Assembly (NCBI RefSeq): GCF_032854445.1
Contig: NW_027018320.1
Span: 1-42,420, forward strand
Length of the DNA: 42,420 nt
Reading direction: 5' to 3'
Origin: Liolophura sinensis
Taxonomy: Eukaryota > Mollusca > Polyplacophora > Chitonida > Chitonidae
Shown: in pieces, positions 1-14,200 of the stretch
How positions within the stretch are numbered: the stretch's first letter is position 1
How the letters are laid out: every line of letters begins with the position of its first letter
Made by a program: the position numbers and the translations under genes
Notes under the pieces: generated by a model
The model's input: only the letters and a program-made list of their open reading frames with translations
Told to the model about the DNA's origin: nothing
Databases searched by the model: none

Positions 1-3000
1 TGTTGTTTTTCTACATGTAGATAAAGACATTGAGTTTGTCTTCGACTTAGAAGTAGACAACTGCTGGGTGAGTTAAATGGGCTTAGCCCAAAGATTTGAC
101 GTCGTCTGGGCTACCGAAGGGCACATAACTTATAATGAAAAGTTGAATATAGTAATGACCAGTCGCGATTGTACATAGTTAATGTAGCCGATTTCAATTC
201 GCAAAAGACCAGGCAAAAATCCAAAAGTAGAAAAAACTGTTCCAATGCTGCTGGTAAGAGGCTAATCCGACGTTTTATTTGACGAGAAATCGAATGGTGC
301 AAACCGCGTTGCTCTCCGACCAATACTTTTGGCTGTAGCCACAAAATGAATAATCATTGATGTCAAGATCACGTGCCCAGCAACGGCTCTTACTCCATGG
401 AAACCAAGGAAATTTGCAATTTTTCAACAGCTGGAGATGCCTGGCCCAATTGCGCATCTTTTGGCACCCTTATTGATGTGGGTCAGTGTTCAATTGTACT
501 TTTTACAGCGGACTGTATCAAGTACCTTGTGTTTTTTTATATACAAATGGTGTTGTTTTTCTACATGTAGATAAAGACATTGAGTTTGTCTTCGACTTAG
601 AAGTAAGACACTTGCTGGGTGAGTTAAATGGGCTTGGCCCAAAGATTTGACGTCGTCTGGGCTACCGAAGGCCACATAACTTATAATGAAAAGTTGAATA
701 TAGTAATGACCAGTCGCGATTGTACATAGTTAATGTAGCCGATTTCAATTCGCAAAAAGACCAGGCAAAAATCCAAAAGTAGAAAAACTGTTCCAATGCT
801 GCTGGTAAGAGGCTAATCCGACGTATTTTTTGACGAGAAATCGAATGGTGCAAACCGCGTTGCTCTCCGACCAATACTTTTTGGCTGTAGCCACAAATGA
901 ATAATCATTGATGTCAAGATCACGTGCCCAGCAACGGCTCTTACTCCATGGAAACCAAGGAAATTTGCAATTTTTCAACAGCTGGAGATGCCTGGCCCAA
1001 TTGCGCATCTTTTGGCACCTTATTGATGTGGGTCAGTGTTCAATTGTACTTTTTACAGCGGACTGTATCAGTACCTGTGTTTTTTTTTATATACAAATGG
1101 TGTGGTTTTTTCTACATGTAGATAAAGACATTGAGTTTGTCTTCGACTTAGAAGTAAGGCATTTGCTGGGTGAGTTAAATGGGCTTAGCCCAAAGATTTG
1201 ACGTCGTCTGGGCTACCGAAGGGCACATAACTTATAATGAAAAGTTGAATATAGTAATGACCAGTCGCGATTGTACATAGTTAATGTAGCCGATTTCAAT
1301 TAGCCAAAAGACCTGGCAAAAATCCCAAAAGTGGAAAAAACTGTTCCAATGCTGCTGGTAAGAGGCTAATCCGACGTATTTTTTGACGAGAAATCGAATG
1401 GTGCAAACCGCGTTGCTCTCCGACCAATACTTTTGGCTGTAAGCCACAAATGAATAATCATTGATGTCACGATCACGTGCCCAGCAACGGCTCTTACTCC
1501 ATGGAAACCAAGGAAATTTGCAATTTTTCAACAGCTGGAGATGCCTGGCCCAATTGCGCATCTTTTGGCACCTTATTGATGTGGGTCAGTGTTCAATTGT
1601 ACTTTTTACAGCGGACTGTATCAAGTACCTTGTGTTTTTTTTATATACAAATGGTGTGGTTTTTCTACATGTAGATAAAGACATTGAGTTTGTCTTCGAC
1701 TTAGAAGTAAGACAACTGCTGGGTGAGTTAAATGGGCTTGGCCAAAGATTTGACGTCGTCTGGGCTACGAAGGGCACATAACTTATAATGAAAAGTTGAA
1801 TATAGTAATGACCAGTCGCGATTGTACATAGTTAATGTAGCCGATTTCAATTAGAAAAAAATACCAGGCAAAAATCCAAAAGTGGAAAAACTGTTCCAAT
1901 GATGCTGGTAAGAGGCTAATCCGACGTTTTATTTGACGAGAAATCGAATGGTGCAAACCGCGTTGCTCTCCGACCAATACTTTTGGCTGTAGCCACAAAT
2001 GAATAATCATTGATGTCAAGATCACGTGCCCAGCAACGGCTCTTACTCCATGGAAACCAAGGAAATTTGCAATTTTTCAACAGCTGGAGATGCCTGGCCC
2101 AATTGCGCATCTTTTGGCACCTTATTGATGTGGGTCAGTGTTCAATTGTACTTTTTACAGCGGACTGTATCAAGTACCTTGTGTTTTTTTATATACAAAT
2201 GGTGTGGTTTTTCTACATGTAGATAAAGACATTGAGTTTGTCTTCGACTTAGAAGTAAGACATTTGCTGGGTGAGTTAAATGGCTTGGCCCAAAGATTTG
2301 ACGTCGTCTGGGCTACCGAAGGGCACATAACTTATAATAAAAAGTTGAATATAGTAATGACCAGTCCCGATTGTACATAGTTAATGTAGCCGATTTCAAT
2401 TAGAAAAAAATACCAGGCAAAAAATCCAAAAGTGGAAAAACTGTTCCAATGCTGCTGGTAAGAGGCTAATCCGACGTATTTTTTTGACGAGAAATCGAAT
2501 GGTGCAAACCGCGTTGCTCTCCGACCAATACTTTTGGCTGTAGCCACAAATGAATAATCATTGATGTCAAGATCACGTGCCCAGCAACGGCTCTTACTCC
2601 ATGGAAACCAAGGAAATTTGCAATTTTTCAACAGCTGGAGATGCCTGGCCCAATTGCGCATCTTTTGGCACCTTATTGATGTGGGTCAGTGTTCTATTGT
2701 ACTTTTTACAGCGGACTGTATCAAGTACCTTTTGTTTTTTTTATATACAAATGGTGTGGTTTTTCTACATGTAGATAAAGACATTGAGTTTGTCTTCGAC
2801 TTAGAAGTAAGACATTTGCTGGGTGAGTTAAATGGGCTTGGCCCAAAGATTTGACGTCGTCTGGGCTACCGAAGGGCACATAACTTATCATGAAATGTTG
2901 AATATAGTAATGACCAGTCGCGATTGTACATAGTTAATGTAGCCGATTTCAATTCGCAAAAAGACCAGGCAAAAATCCAAAAGTGGAAAAACTGTTCCAA

Positions 3001-5050
3001 TGCTGCTGGTAAGAGGCTAATCCGACGTATTTTTTGACGAGAAATCGAATGGTGCAAACCGCGTTGCTCTCCGACCAATACTTTTGGCTGTAGCACAAAT
3101 GAATAATCATTGATGTCAAGATCACGTGCCCAGCAACGGCTCTTACTCAATGGAAACCAAGGAAATTTGCAATTTTTCAACAGCTGGAGATGCCTGGCCC
3201 AATTGCGCATCTTTTGGCACCTTATTTGATGTGGGTCAGTGTTCAATTGTACTTTTTACAGCGGACTGTATCAAGTACCTTGTGTTTTTTTTATATACAA
3301 ATGGTGTTGTTTTTCTACATGTAGATAAAGACATTGAGTTTTGTCCTTCGACTTAGAAGTAAGACATTTGCTTGGTGAGTTAAATGGGCTTGGCCCAAAG
3401 ATTTGACGTCGTCTGGGCTACCGAAGGCCACATAACTTATAATGAAAAGTTGAATATAGTAATGACCAGTCGCGATTGTACATAGTTAATGTAGCCGATT
3501 TCAATTAGAAAAAATACCAGGCAAAAATCCAAAAGTGGAAAAACTGTTCCAATGCTGCTGGTAAGAGGCTAATCCGACGTATTTTTTGACGAGAAATCGA
3601 ATGGTGCAAACCGCGTTGCTCTCCGACCAATACTTTTGGCTGTAGCCACAAATGAATAATCATTGATGTCAAGATCACGTGCCCAGCAACGGCTCTTACT
3701 CCATGGAAACCAAGGAAATTTGCAATTTTTCAACAGCTGGAGATGCCTGGCCCAATTGCGCATCTTTTGGCACCTTATTGATGTGGGTCAGTGTTCAATT
3801 GTACTTTTTACAGCGGACTGTATCAAGTACCTTGTGTTTTTTTTATATACAAATGGTGTGGTTTTTCTACATGTAGATAAAGACATTGAGTTTGTCTTCG
3901 ACTTAGAAGTAAGACATTTGCTGGGTGAGTTAAATGGGCTGGGCCCAAAGATTTGACGTCGTCTGGGCTACCGAAGGCCACATAACTTATAATGAAAAGT
4001 TGAATATAGTAATGACCAGTCGCGATTGTACATAGTTAATGTAGCCGATTTCAATTCGCAAAAAGACCAGGCAAAAATCCAAAAGTAGAAAAACTGTTCC
4101 AATGCTGCTGGTAAGAGGCTAATCCGACGTATTTTTTGACGAGAAATCGAATGGTGCAAACCGCGTTGCTCTCCGATCAATACTTTTGGCTGTAGCCACA
4201 AATGAATAATCATTGATGTCAAGATCACGTGCCCAGCAACGGCTCTTACTCCATGAAAACCAAGGAAATTTGCTATTTTCCAACAGCTGGAGATGCCTGG
4301 CCCAATTGCGCATCTTTTGGCACCTTATTGATGTGGGTCAGTGTTCAATTGTACTTTTTACAGCGGACTGTATCAAGTACCTTGTGTTTTTTTTTATATA
4401 CAAATGGTGTGGTTTTTCTACATGTAGATAAAGACATTGAGTTTGTCTTCGACTTAGAAGTAAGACATTTGCTGGGTGAGTTAAATGGGCTTGGCCCAAA
4501 GATTTGACGTCGTCTGGGCTACCGAAGGGCACATAACTTATCATAAAAAGTTGAATATAGTAATGACCAGTCGCGATTGTACATAGTTAATGTAGCCGAT
4601 TTCAATTCGCAAAAAGACCAGGCAAAAATCCAAAAGTGGAAAAACTGTTCCAATGCTGCTGGTAAGAGGCTAATCCGACGTATTTTTTGACGAGAAATCG
4701 AATGGTGCAAACCGCGTTGCTCTCCGACCAATACTTTTGGCTGTAGCCACAAATGAATAATCATTGATGTCAAGATCACGTGCCCAGCAACGGCTCTTAC
4801 TCCATGGAAACCAAGGAAATTTGCAATTTTTCAACAGCTGGAGATGCCTGGCCCAATTGCGCATCTTTTGGCACCTTATTGATGTGGGTCAGTGTTCAAT
4901 TGTACTTTTTACAGCGGACTGTATCAAGTACCTTGTGTTTTTTTTTTATATACAAATGGTGTTGTTTTTCTACATGTAGATAAAGACATTGAGTTTGTCT
5001 TCGACTTAGAAGTAAGACATTTGCTGGGTGAGTTAAATGGGCTTGGCCCA
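1..5050 (+). repeat. Block A: divergent satellite subfamily at left end
   Basis: The first nine or so monomers share states that are rare or absent later. These are GTATTTTTTGACG (block B has GTATTTTGTGACG), AATCATTGATG (B: AATCAATGATG), GCATCTTTTGG (B mostly GCATCCTTTGG) and GCGGACTGTATC (B: GCGGATTG or GCGGGTTG). Three units around 1.85, 2.40 and 3.51 kb also carry a TTAGAAAAAATACC-type variant of the usual TTCGCAAAAAGACC. A weak 3-unit periodicity shows: GTTTTATTTGACG near 274 and 1925, and GACAACTGCTGGG near 55 and 1711. Unit lengths vary more here (549-553) and single-base indels are frequent. The exact right border lies between the last GCGGACTG (about 4914) and the first TTTTGTGACG (about 5234). 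Confidence 0.85.
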
Positions 5051-5236
5051 AAGATTTGACGTCGTCTGGGCTACCGAAGGCCACATAACTTATAATGAAA
5101 TGTTGAATATAGTAATGACCAGTCGCGATTGTACATAGTTAATGTAGCCGATTTCAATTCGCAAAAAGACCAGGCAAAAATCCAAAAGTGGAAAAACTGT
5201 TCCAATGCTGCTGGTAAGAGGCTAATCCGACGTATT

Positions 5237-8215
5237 TTGTGACGAGAAATCGAATGGTGCAAACCGCGTTGCTCTCCGACCAATACTTTTGGCTGTAGCC
5301 ACAAATGAATAATCAATGATGTCAAGATCACGTGCCCAGCAACGGCTCTTACTCCATGGAAACCATAGAAATTTGCAATTTTTCAACAGCTGGAGATGCC
5401 TGGCCCAATTGCGCATCCTTTGGCACCTTATTGATGTGGGTCAGTGTTCAATTGTACTTTTTACAGCGGATTGTATCAAGTACCTTTTGTTTTTTTTTAT
5501 ATACAAATGGTGTGGTTTTTCTACATGTAGATAAAGACATTGAGTTTGTTTTCGACTTAGAAGTAAGACATTTGCTGGGTGAGTTAAATGGGCTTGGCCC
5601 AAAGATTTGACGTCGTCTGGGCTACCGAAGGGCACATAACTTATAATGAAAAGTTGAATATAGTAATGACCAGTCGCGATTGTACATAGTTAATGTAGCC
5701 GATTTCAATTCGCAAAACGACCAGGCAAAAATCCAAAAGTAGAAAAACTGTTCCAATGCTGCTGGTAAGAGGCTAATCCGACGTATTTTGTGACGAGAAA
5801 TCGAATGGTGCAAACCGCGTTGCTCTCCGACCAATACTTTTGGCTGTAGCCACAAATGAATAATCAATGATGTGAAGATCACGTGCCCAGCAACGGCTCT
5901 TACTCCATGGAAACCAAGGAAATTTGCAATTTTTCAACAGCTGGAGATGCCTGGCCCAATTGCGCATCCTTTGGCACCTTATTGATGTGGGTCAGTGTTT
6001 AATTGTACTTTTTACAGCGGGTTGTATCAAGTACCTTGTGTTTTTTTATATACAAATGGTGTGGTTTTTCTACATGTAGATAAAGACATTGAGTTTGTCT
6101 TCGACTTAGAAGTAAGACATTTGCTGGGTGAGTTAAATGGGCTTGGCCCAAAGATTTGACGTCGTCTGGGCTACCGAAAGGCACATAACTTATAATGAAA
6201 AGTTGAATATAGTAATGACCAGTCGCGATTGTACATAGTTAATGTAGCCGATTTCAATTCGCAAAAAGACCAGGCAAAAATCCAAAAGTGGAAAAACTGT
6301 TCCAATGCTGCTGGTAAGAGGCTAATCCGACGTATTTTGTGACGAGAAATCGAATGGTGCAAACCGCGTTGCTCTCCGACCAATACTTTTGGCTGTAGCC
6401 ACAAATGAATAATCAATGATGTCAAGATCACGTGCTCAGCAACGGCTCTTACTCCATGGAAACCAAGGAAATTTGCAATTTTTCAACAGCTGGAGATGCC
6501 TGGCCCAATTGCGCATCCTTTGGCACCTTATTGATGTGGGTCAGTGTTCAATTGTACTTTTTACAGCGGATTGTATCAAGTACCTTTTGTTTTTTTTATA
6601 TACAAATGGTGTGGTTTTTCTACATGTAGATAAAGACATTGAGTTTGTCTTCGACTTAGAAGTAAAACATTTGCTGGGTGAGTTAAATGGGTTTGGCCCA
6701 AAGATTTGACGTCGTCTGGGCTACCGAAGGGCACATAACTTATAATGAATTGTTGAATATAGTAATGACCAGTCGCGATTGTACATAGTTAATGTAGCCG
6801 ATTTCAATTAGCAAAATGACCAGGCAAAAATCCAAAAGTGGATAAACTGTTCCAATGCTGCTGGTAAGAGGCTAATCCGACGTATTTTGTGACGAGAAAT
6901 CGAATGGTGCAAACCGCGTTGCTCTCCGACCAATACTTTTGGCTGTAGCCACAAATGAATAATCAATGATGTCAAGATCACGTGCCCAGCAACGGCTCTT
7001 ACTCCATGGAAACCATAGAAATTTGCAATTTTTCAACAGCTGGAGATGCCTGGCCCAATTGCGCATCCTTTGGCACCTTATTGATGTGGGTCAGTGTTCA
7101 ATTGTACTTTTTACAGCGGATTGTATCAAGTACCTTTTGTTTTTTTTTATATACAAATGGTGTGGTTTTTCTACATGTAGATAAAGACATTGAGTTTGTC
7201 TTCGACTTAGAAGTAAGACATTTGCTGGGTGAGTTAAATGGGCTTGGCCCAAAGATTTGACGTCGTCTGGGCTACCGAAGGGCACATAACTTATAATGAA
7301 AAGTTGAATATAGTAATGACCAGTCGCGATTGTACATAGTTAATGTAGCCGATTTCAATTCGCAAAACGACCAGGCAAAAATCCAAAAGTAGAAAAACTG
7401 TTCCAATGCTGCTGGTAAGAGGCTAATCCGACGTATTTTGTGACGAGAAATCGAATGGTGCAAACCGCGTTGCTCTCCGACCAATACTTTTGGCTGTAGC
7501 CACAAATGAATAATCAATGATGTCAAGATCACGTGCCCAGCAACGGCTCTTACTCCATGGAAACCAAGGAAATTTGCAATTTTTCAACAGCTGGAGATGC
7601 CTGGCCCAATTGCGCATCCTTTGGCACCTTATTGATGTGGGTCAGTGTTTAATTGTACTTTTTACAGCGGGTTGTATCAAGTACCTTGTGTTTTTTTATA
7701 TACAAATGGTGTGGTTTTTCTACATGTAGATAAAGACATTGAGTTTGTCTTCGACTTAGAAGTAAGACATTTGCTGGGTGAGTTAAATGGGCTTGGCCCA
7801 AAGATTTGACGTCGTCTGGGCTACCGAAGGGCACATAACTTATAATGAAAAGTTGAATATAGTAATGACCAGTCGCGATTGTACATAGTTAATGTAGCCG
7901 ATTTCAATTCGCAAAAAGACCAGGCAAAAATCCAAAAGTGGAAAAACTGTTCCAATGCTGCTGGTAAGAGGCTAATCCGACGTATTTTGTGACGAGAAAT
8001 CGAATGGTGCAAACCGCGTTGCTCTCCGACCAATACTTTTGGCTGTAGCCACAAATGAATAATCAATGATGTCAAGATCACGTGCCCAGCAACGGCTCTT
8101 ACTCCATGGAAACCAAGGAAATTTGCAATTTTTCAACAGCTGGAGATGCCTGGCCCAATTGCGCATCCTTTGGCACCTTATTGATGTGGGTCAGTGTTCA
8201 ATTGTACTTTTTACA
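5237..8215 (+). repeat. Trimeric higher-order repeat, 1650-bp period
   Basis: Units starting at 5332, 5883 and 6432 match units at 6982, 7533 and 8082 at an offset of exactly 1650 bp. Shared private marks include GCAAAACGACC (5712 and 7362), AACCATAGAA with the nine-T tract in the first unit of each trimer (repeated again in the unit at 8631), and GTGTTTAATTG with GCGGGTTG in the second. Differences I noticed are few: TTTGTTTTCG versus TTTGTCTTCG near 5550/7200, GTGAAG versus GTCAAG at 5874/7524, and GTGCTCAGC versus GTGCCCAGC at 6436/8086. The match breaks near 6560/8215, where GCGGATTG faces GCGGGTTG, and partly resumes later. Confidence 0.8.
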
Positions 8216-11200
8216 GCGGGTTGTATCAAGTACCTTGTGTTTTTTTATATACAAATGGTGTGGTTTTTCTACATGTAGATAAAGACATTGAGTTTGTCTT
8301 CGACTTAGAAGTAAGACATTTGCTGGGTGAGTTAAATGGGCTTGGCCCAAAGATTTGACGTCGTCTGGGCTACCGAAGGGCACAGAACTTATAATGAAAT
8401 GTTGAATATAGTAATGACCAGTCGCGATTGTACATAGTTAATGTAGCCGATTTCAATTAGCAAAATGACCAGGCAAAAATCCAAAAGTGGAAAAACTGTT
8501 CCAATGCTGCTGGTAAGAGGCTAATCCGACGTATTTTGTGACGAGAAATCGAATGGTGCAAACCGCGTTGCTCTCCGACCAATACTTTTGGCTGTAGCCA
8601 CAAATGAATAATCATTTAAGTCATGATCACGTGCCCAGCAACGGCTCTTACTCCATGGAAACCATAGAAATTTGCAATTTTTCAACAGCTGGAGATGCCT
8701 GGCCCAATTGCGCATCCTTTGGCACCTTATTGATGTGGGTCAGTGTTCAATTGTACTTTTTACAGCGGATTGTATCAAGTACCTTTTGTTTTTTTTTATA
8801 TACAAATGGTGTGGTTTTTCTACATGTAGATAAAGACATTGAGTTTTTCTTCGACTTAGAAGTAAGACATTTGCTGGGTGAGTTAAATGGGCTTGGCCCA
8901 AAGATTTGACGTCGTCTGGGCTACCGAAGGGCACATAACTTATAATGAAAAATTGAATATAGTAATGACCAGTCGCGATTGTACATAGCTAAAGTACCCG
9001 ATTTCAATAAGCAAAAAGACCAGGCAAAAATCCAAAAGTGGAAAACCTGTTCCAATGCTGCTGGTAAGAGGCTAATCCGACGTATTTTGTGACGAGAAAT
9101 CGAATGGTGCAAACCGCGTTGCTCTCCGACCAATACTTTTGGCTGTAGCCACAAGTGAATAATCAATGATGTCAAGATCACGTGCCCAGCAACGGCTCTT
9201 ACTCCATGGAAACCATAGAAATTTGCAATTTTTCAACAGCTGGAGATGCCTGGCCCAATTGCGCATCTTTTGGCACCTTATTGATGTGGGTCAGTGTTCA
9301 ATTGTACTTTTTACAGCGGATTATCAAGTACCTTTTGTTTTTTTTATATACAAATGGTGTGGTTTTTCTACATGTAGATAAAGACATTGAGTTTGTCTTC
9401 GACTTAGAAGTAAGACATTTGTTGGGTGAGTTAAATGGGCTTGGCCCAAAGATTTGACGTCGTCTGGGCTACCGAAGGGCACATAACTTATAATGAAAAG
9501 TTGAATATAGTAATGACCAGTCGCGATTGTACATAGTTAATGTAGCCGATTTCAATTAGCAAAAAGACCAGGCAAAAATCCAAAAGTGGAAAAAACTGTT
9601 CCAATGCTGCTGGTAAGAGGCTAATCCGACGTATTTTGTGACGAGAAATCGAATGGTGCAAACCGCGTTGCTCTCCGACCAATACTTTTGGCTGTAGCCA
9701 CAAATGAATAATCAATGATGTCAAGATCACGTGCCCAGCAACGGCTCTTACTCCATGGAAACCAAGGAAATTTGCAATTTTTCAACAGCTGGAGATGCCT
9801 GGCCCAATTGCGCATCCTTTGGCACCTTATTGATGTGGGTCAGTGTTCAATTGTACTTTTTACAGCGGATTGTATCAAGTACCTTGTGTTTTTTTTATAT
9901 ACAAATGGTGTGGTTTTTCTACATGTAGATAAAGACATTGAGTTTGTCTTCGACTTAGAAGTAAGACATTTGCTGGGTGAGTTAAATGGGCTTGGGCCCA
10001 AAGATTTGACGTCGTCTGGGCTACCGAAGGGCACATAAATTATAATGAAATGTTGAATATAGTAATGACCAGTCGCGATTGTACATAGTTAATGTAGCCG
10101 ATTTAAATTAGCAAAAAGACCAGGCAAAAATCCAAAAGTGGAAAAACTGTTCCAATGCTGCTGGTAAGAGGCTAATCCGACGTATTTTGTGACGAGAAAT
10201 CGAATGGTGCAAACCGCGTTGCTCTCCGACCAATACTTTTGGCTGTAGCCACAAGTGAATAATCAATGATGTCAAGATCACGTGCCCAGCAACGGCTCTT
10301 ACTCCATGGAAACCAAGGAAATTTGCAATTTTTCAACAGCTGGAGATGCCTGGCCCAATTGCGCATCCTTTGGCACCTTATTGATGTGGGTCAGTGTTCA
10401 ATTGTACTTTTTACAGCGGATTGTATCTAGTACCTTGTTTTTTTTTTATATACAAATGGTGTGGTTTTTCTACATGTAGATAAAGACATTGAGTTTGTCT
10501 TCGACTTAGAAGTAAGACATTTGCTGGGTGAGTTAAATGGGCTTGGCCCAAAGATTTGACGTCGTCTGGGCTACCGAAGGGCACATAACTTATAATGAAA
10601 TGTTGAATATAGTAATGACCAGTCGCGATTGTACATAGTTAATGTAGCCGATTTAAATTAGCAAAAAGACCAGGCAAAAATCCAAAAGTGGAAAAACTGT
10701 TCCAATGCTGCTGGTAGGAGGCTAATCCGACGTATTTTGTGACGAGAAATCGAATGGTGCAAACCGCGTTGCTCTCCGACCAATACTTTTGGCTGTAGCC
10801 ACAAGTGAATAATCAATGATGTCAAGATCACGTGCCCAGCAACGGCTCTTACTCCATGGAAACCAAGGAAATTTGCAATTTTTCAACAGCTGGAGATGCC
10901 TGGCCCAATTGCGCATCCTTTGGCACCATATTGATGTGGGTCAGTGTTCAATTGTACTTTTTACAGCGGATTGTATCAAGTACCTTTTGTTTTTTTTATA
11001 TACAAATGGTGTGGTTTTTCTACATGTAGATAAAGACATTGAGTTTGTCTTCGACTTAGAACTAAGACATTTGCTGGGTGAGTTAAATGGGCTTGGCCCA
11101 AAGATTTGACGTCGTCTGGGCTACCGAAGGGCACATAACTTATAATGAAAAGTTGAATATAGTAATGACCAGTCGCGATTGTACATAGTTAATGTAGCCG

Positions 11201-11239
11201 ATTTCAATTCGCAAAAAGACCAGGCAAAAATCCAAAAGT

Positions 11240-14200
11240 AGAAAAACTGTTCCAATGCTGCTGGTAAGAGGCTAATTCGACGTATTTTGTGACGAGAAAT
11301 CAAATGGTGCAAACCGCGTTGCTCTCCGACCAATACTTTTGGCTGTAGCCACAAATGAATAATCAATGATGTGAAGATCACGTGCCCAGCAACGGCTCTT
11401 ACTCCATGGAAACCAAGGAAATTTGCAATTTTTCAACAGCTGGAGATGCCTGGCCCAATTGCGCATCCTTTGGCACCTTATTGATGTGGGTCAGTGTTCA
11501 ATTGTTCTTTTTACAGCGGATTGTATCAAGTACCTTTTGTTTTTTTTACATACAAATGGTGGGGTTTTTCTACATGTAGATAAAGACATTGAGTTTGTCT
11601 TCGACTTAGAAGTAAGACATTTGTTGGGTGAGTTAAATGGGCTTGGCCCAAAGATTTGACGTCGTCTGGGCTACCGAAGGGCACATAACTTATAATGAAA
11701 AGTTGAATATAGTAATGACCAGTCGCGATTGTACATAGTTAATGCAGCCGATTTCAATTAGCAAAAAGACCAGGCAAAAATCCAAAAGTAGAAAAACTGT
11801 TCCAATGCTGCTGGTAAGAGGCTAATCCGACGTATTTTGTGACGAGAAATCGAATGGTGCAAACCGCGTTGCTCTCCGACCAATACTTTTGGCTGTAGCC
11901 ACAAATGAATAATCAATGATGTCAAGATCACGTGCCCAGCAACGGCTCTTACTCCATGGAAACCAAGGAAATTTGCAATTTTTCAACAGCTGGAGATGCC
12001 TGGCCCAATTGCGCATCCTTTGGCACCTTATTGATGTGGGTCAGTGTTCAATTGTACTTTTTACAGCGGATTGTATCAAGTACCTTGTGTTTTTTTTATA
12101 TACAAATGGTGTGGTTTTTCTACATGTAGATAAAGACATTGAGTTTGTCTTCGACTTAGAAGTAAGACATTTGCTGGGTGAGTTAAATGGGCTTGGCCCA
12201 AAGATTTGACGTCGTCTGGGCTACCGAAGGGCACATAACTTATAATGAAATGTTGAATATAGTAATGACCAGTCGCGATTGTACATAGTTAATGTAGCCG
12301 ATTTCAATTAGCAAAATGACCAGGCAAAAATCCAAAAGTGGAAAAACTGTTCCAATGCTGCTGGTAAGAGGCTAATAAGACGTATTTTGTGACGAGAAAT
12401 CCAATAGTGCAAACCGCGTTGCTCTCCGACCAATACTTTTGGCTGTAGCCACAAATGAATAATCAATGATGTCAAGATCACGTGCCCAGCAACGGCTCTT
12501 ACTCCATGGAAACCAAGGAAATTTGCAATTTTTCAACAGCTGGAGATGCCTGGCCCAATTGCGCATCCTTTGGCACCTTATTGATGTGGGTCAGTGTTCA
12601 ATTGTACTTTTTACAGCGGATTGTATCAAGTACCTTTTGTTTTTTTTATATACAAATGGTGTGGTTTTTCTACATGTAGATAAAGACATTGAGTTTGTCT
12701 TCGACTTAGAAGTAAGACATTTGTTGGGTGAGTTAAATGGGCTTGGCCCAAAGATTTGACGTCGTCTGGGCTACCGAAGGGCACATAACTTATAATGAAA
12801 AGTTGAATATAGTAATGACCATTCGCGATTGTACATAGTTAATGCAGCCGATTTCAATTAGCAAAAAGACCAGGCAAAAATCCAAAAGTGGAAAAACTGT
12901 TCCAATGCTGCTGGTAAGAGGCTAATTCGACGTATTTTGTGACGAGAAATCGAATGGTGCAAACCGCGTTGCTCTCCGACCAATACTTTTGGCTGTAGCC
13001 ACAAATGAATAATCAATGATGTCAAGATCACGTGCCCAGCAACGGCTCTTACTCCATGGAAACCAAGGAAATTTGCAATTTTTCAACAGCTGGAGATGCC
13101 TGGCCCAATTGCGCATCCTTTGGCACCTTATTGATGTGGGTCAGTGTTCAATTGTTCTTTTTACAGCGGATTGTATCAAGTACCTTTTGTTTTTTTTACA
13201 TACAAATGGTGGGGTTTTTCTACATGTAGATAAAGACATTGAGTTTGTCTTCGACTTAGAAGTAAGACATTTGTTGGGTGAGTTAAATGGGCTTGGCCCA
13301 AAGATTTGACGTCGTCTGGGCTACCGAAGGGCACATAACTTATAATGAAAAGTTGAATATAGTAATGACCAGTCGCGATTGTACATAGTTAATGCAGCCG
13401 ATTTCAATTAGCAAAAAGACCAGGCAAAAATCCAAAAGTGGAAAAACTGTTCCAATGCTGCTGGTAAGAGGCTAATCCGACGTATTTTGTGACGAGAAAT
13501 CGAATGGTGCAAACCGCGTTGCTCTCCGACCAATACTTTTGGCTGTAGCCACAAATGAATAATCAATGATGTCAAGATCACGTGCCCAGCAACGGCTCTT
13601 ACTCCATGGAAACCAAGGAAATTTGCAATTTTTCAACAGCTGGATATGCCTGGCACAATTGCGCATCCTTTGGCACCTTATTGATGTGGGTCAGTGTTCA
13701 ATTGTACTTTTTACAGCGGATTGTATCAAGTACCTTGTGTTTTTTTTTTATACAAATGGTGTGGTTTTTCTACATGTAGATAAAGACATTGAGTTTGTCT
13801 TCGACTTAGAAGTAAGACATTTGCTGGGTGAGTTAAATGGGCTTGGCCCAAAGATTTGACGTCGTCTGGGCTACCGAAGGGCACATAACTTATAATGAAA
13901 TGTTGAATATAGTAATGACCAGTCGCGATTGTACATAGTTAATGCAGCCGATTTCAATTAGCAAAATGACCAGGCAAAAATCCAAAAGTGGAAAAACTGT
14001 TCCAATGCTGCTGGTAAGAGGCTAATCCGACGTATTTTGTGACGAGAAATCGAATAGTGCAAACCGCGTTGCTCTCCGACCAATACTTTTGGCTGTAGCC
14101 ACAAATGAATAATCAATGATGTCAAGATCACGTGCCCAGCAACGGCTCTTACTCCATGGAAACCAAGGAAATTTGCAATTTTTCAACAGCTGGAGATGCC

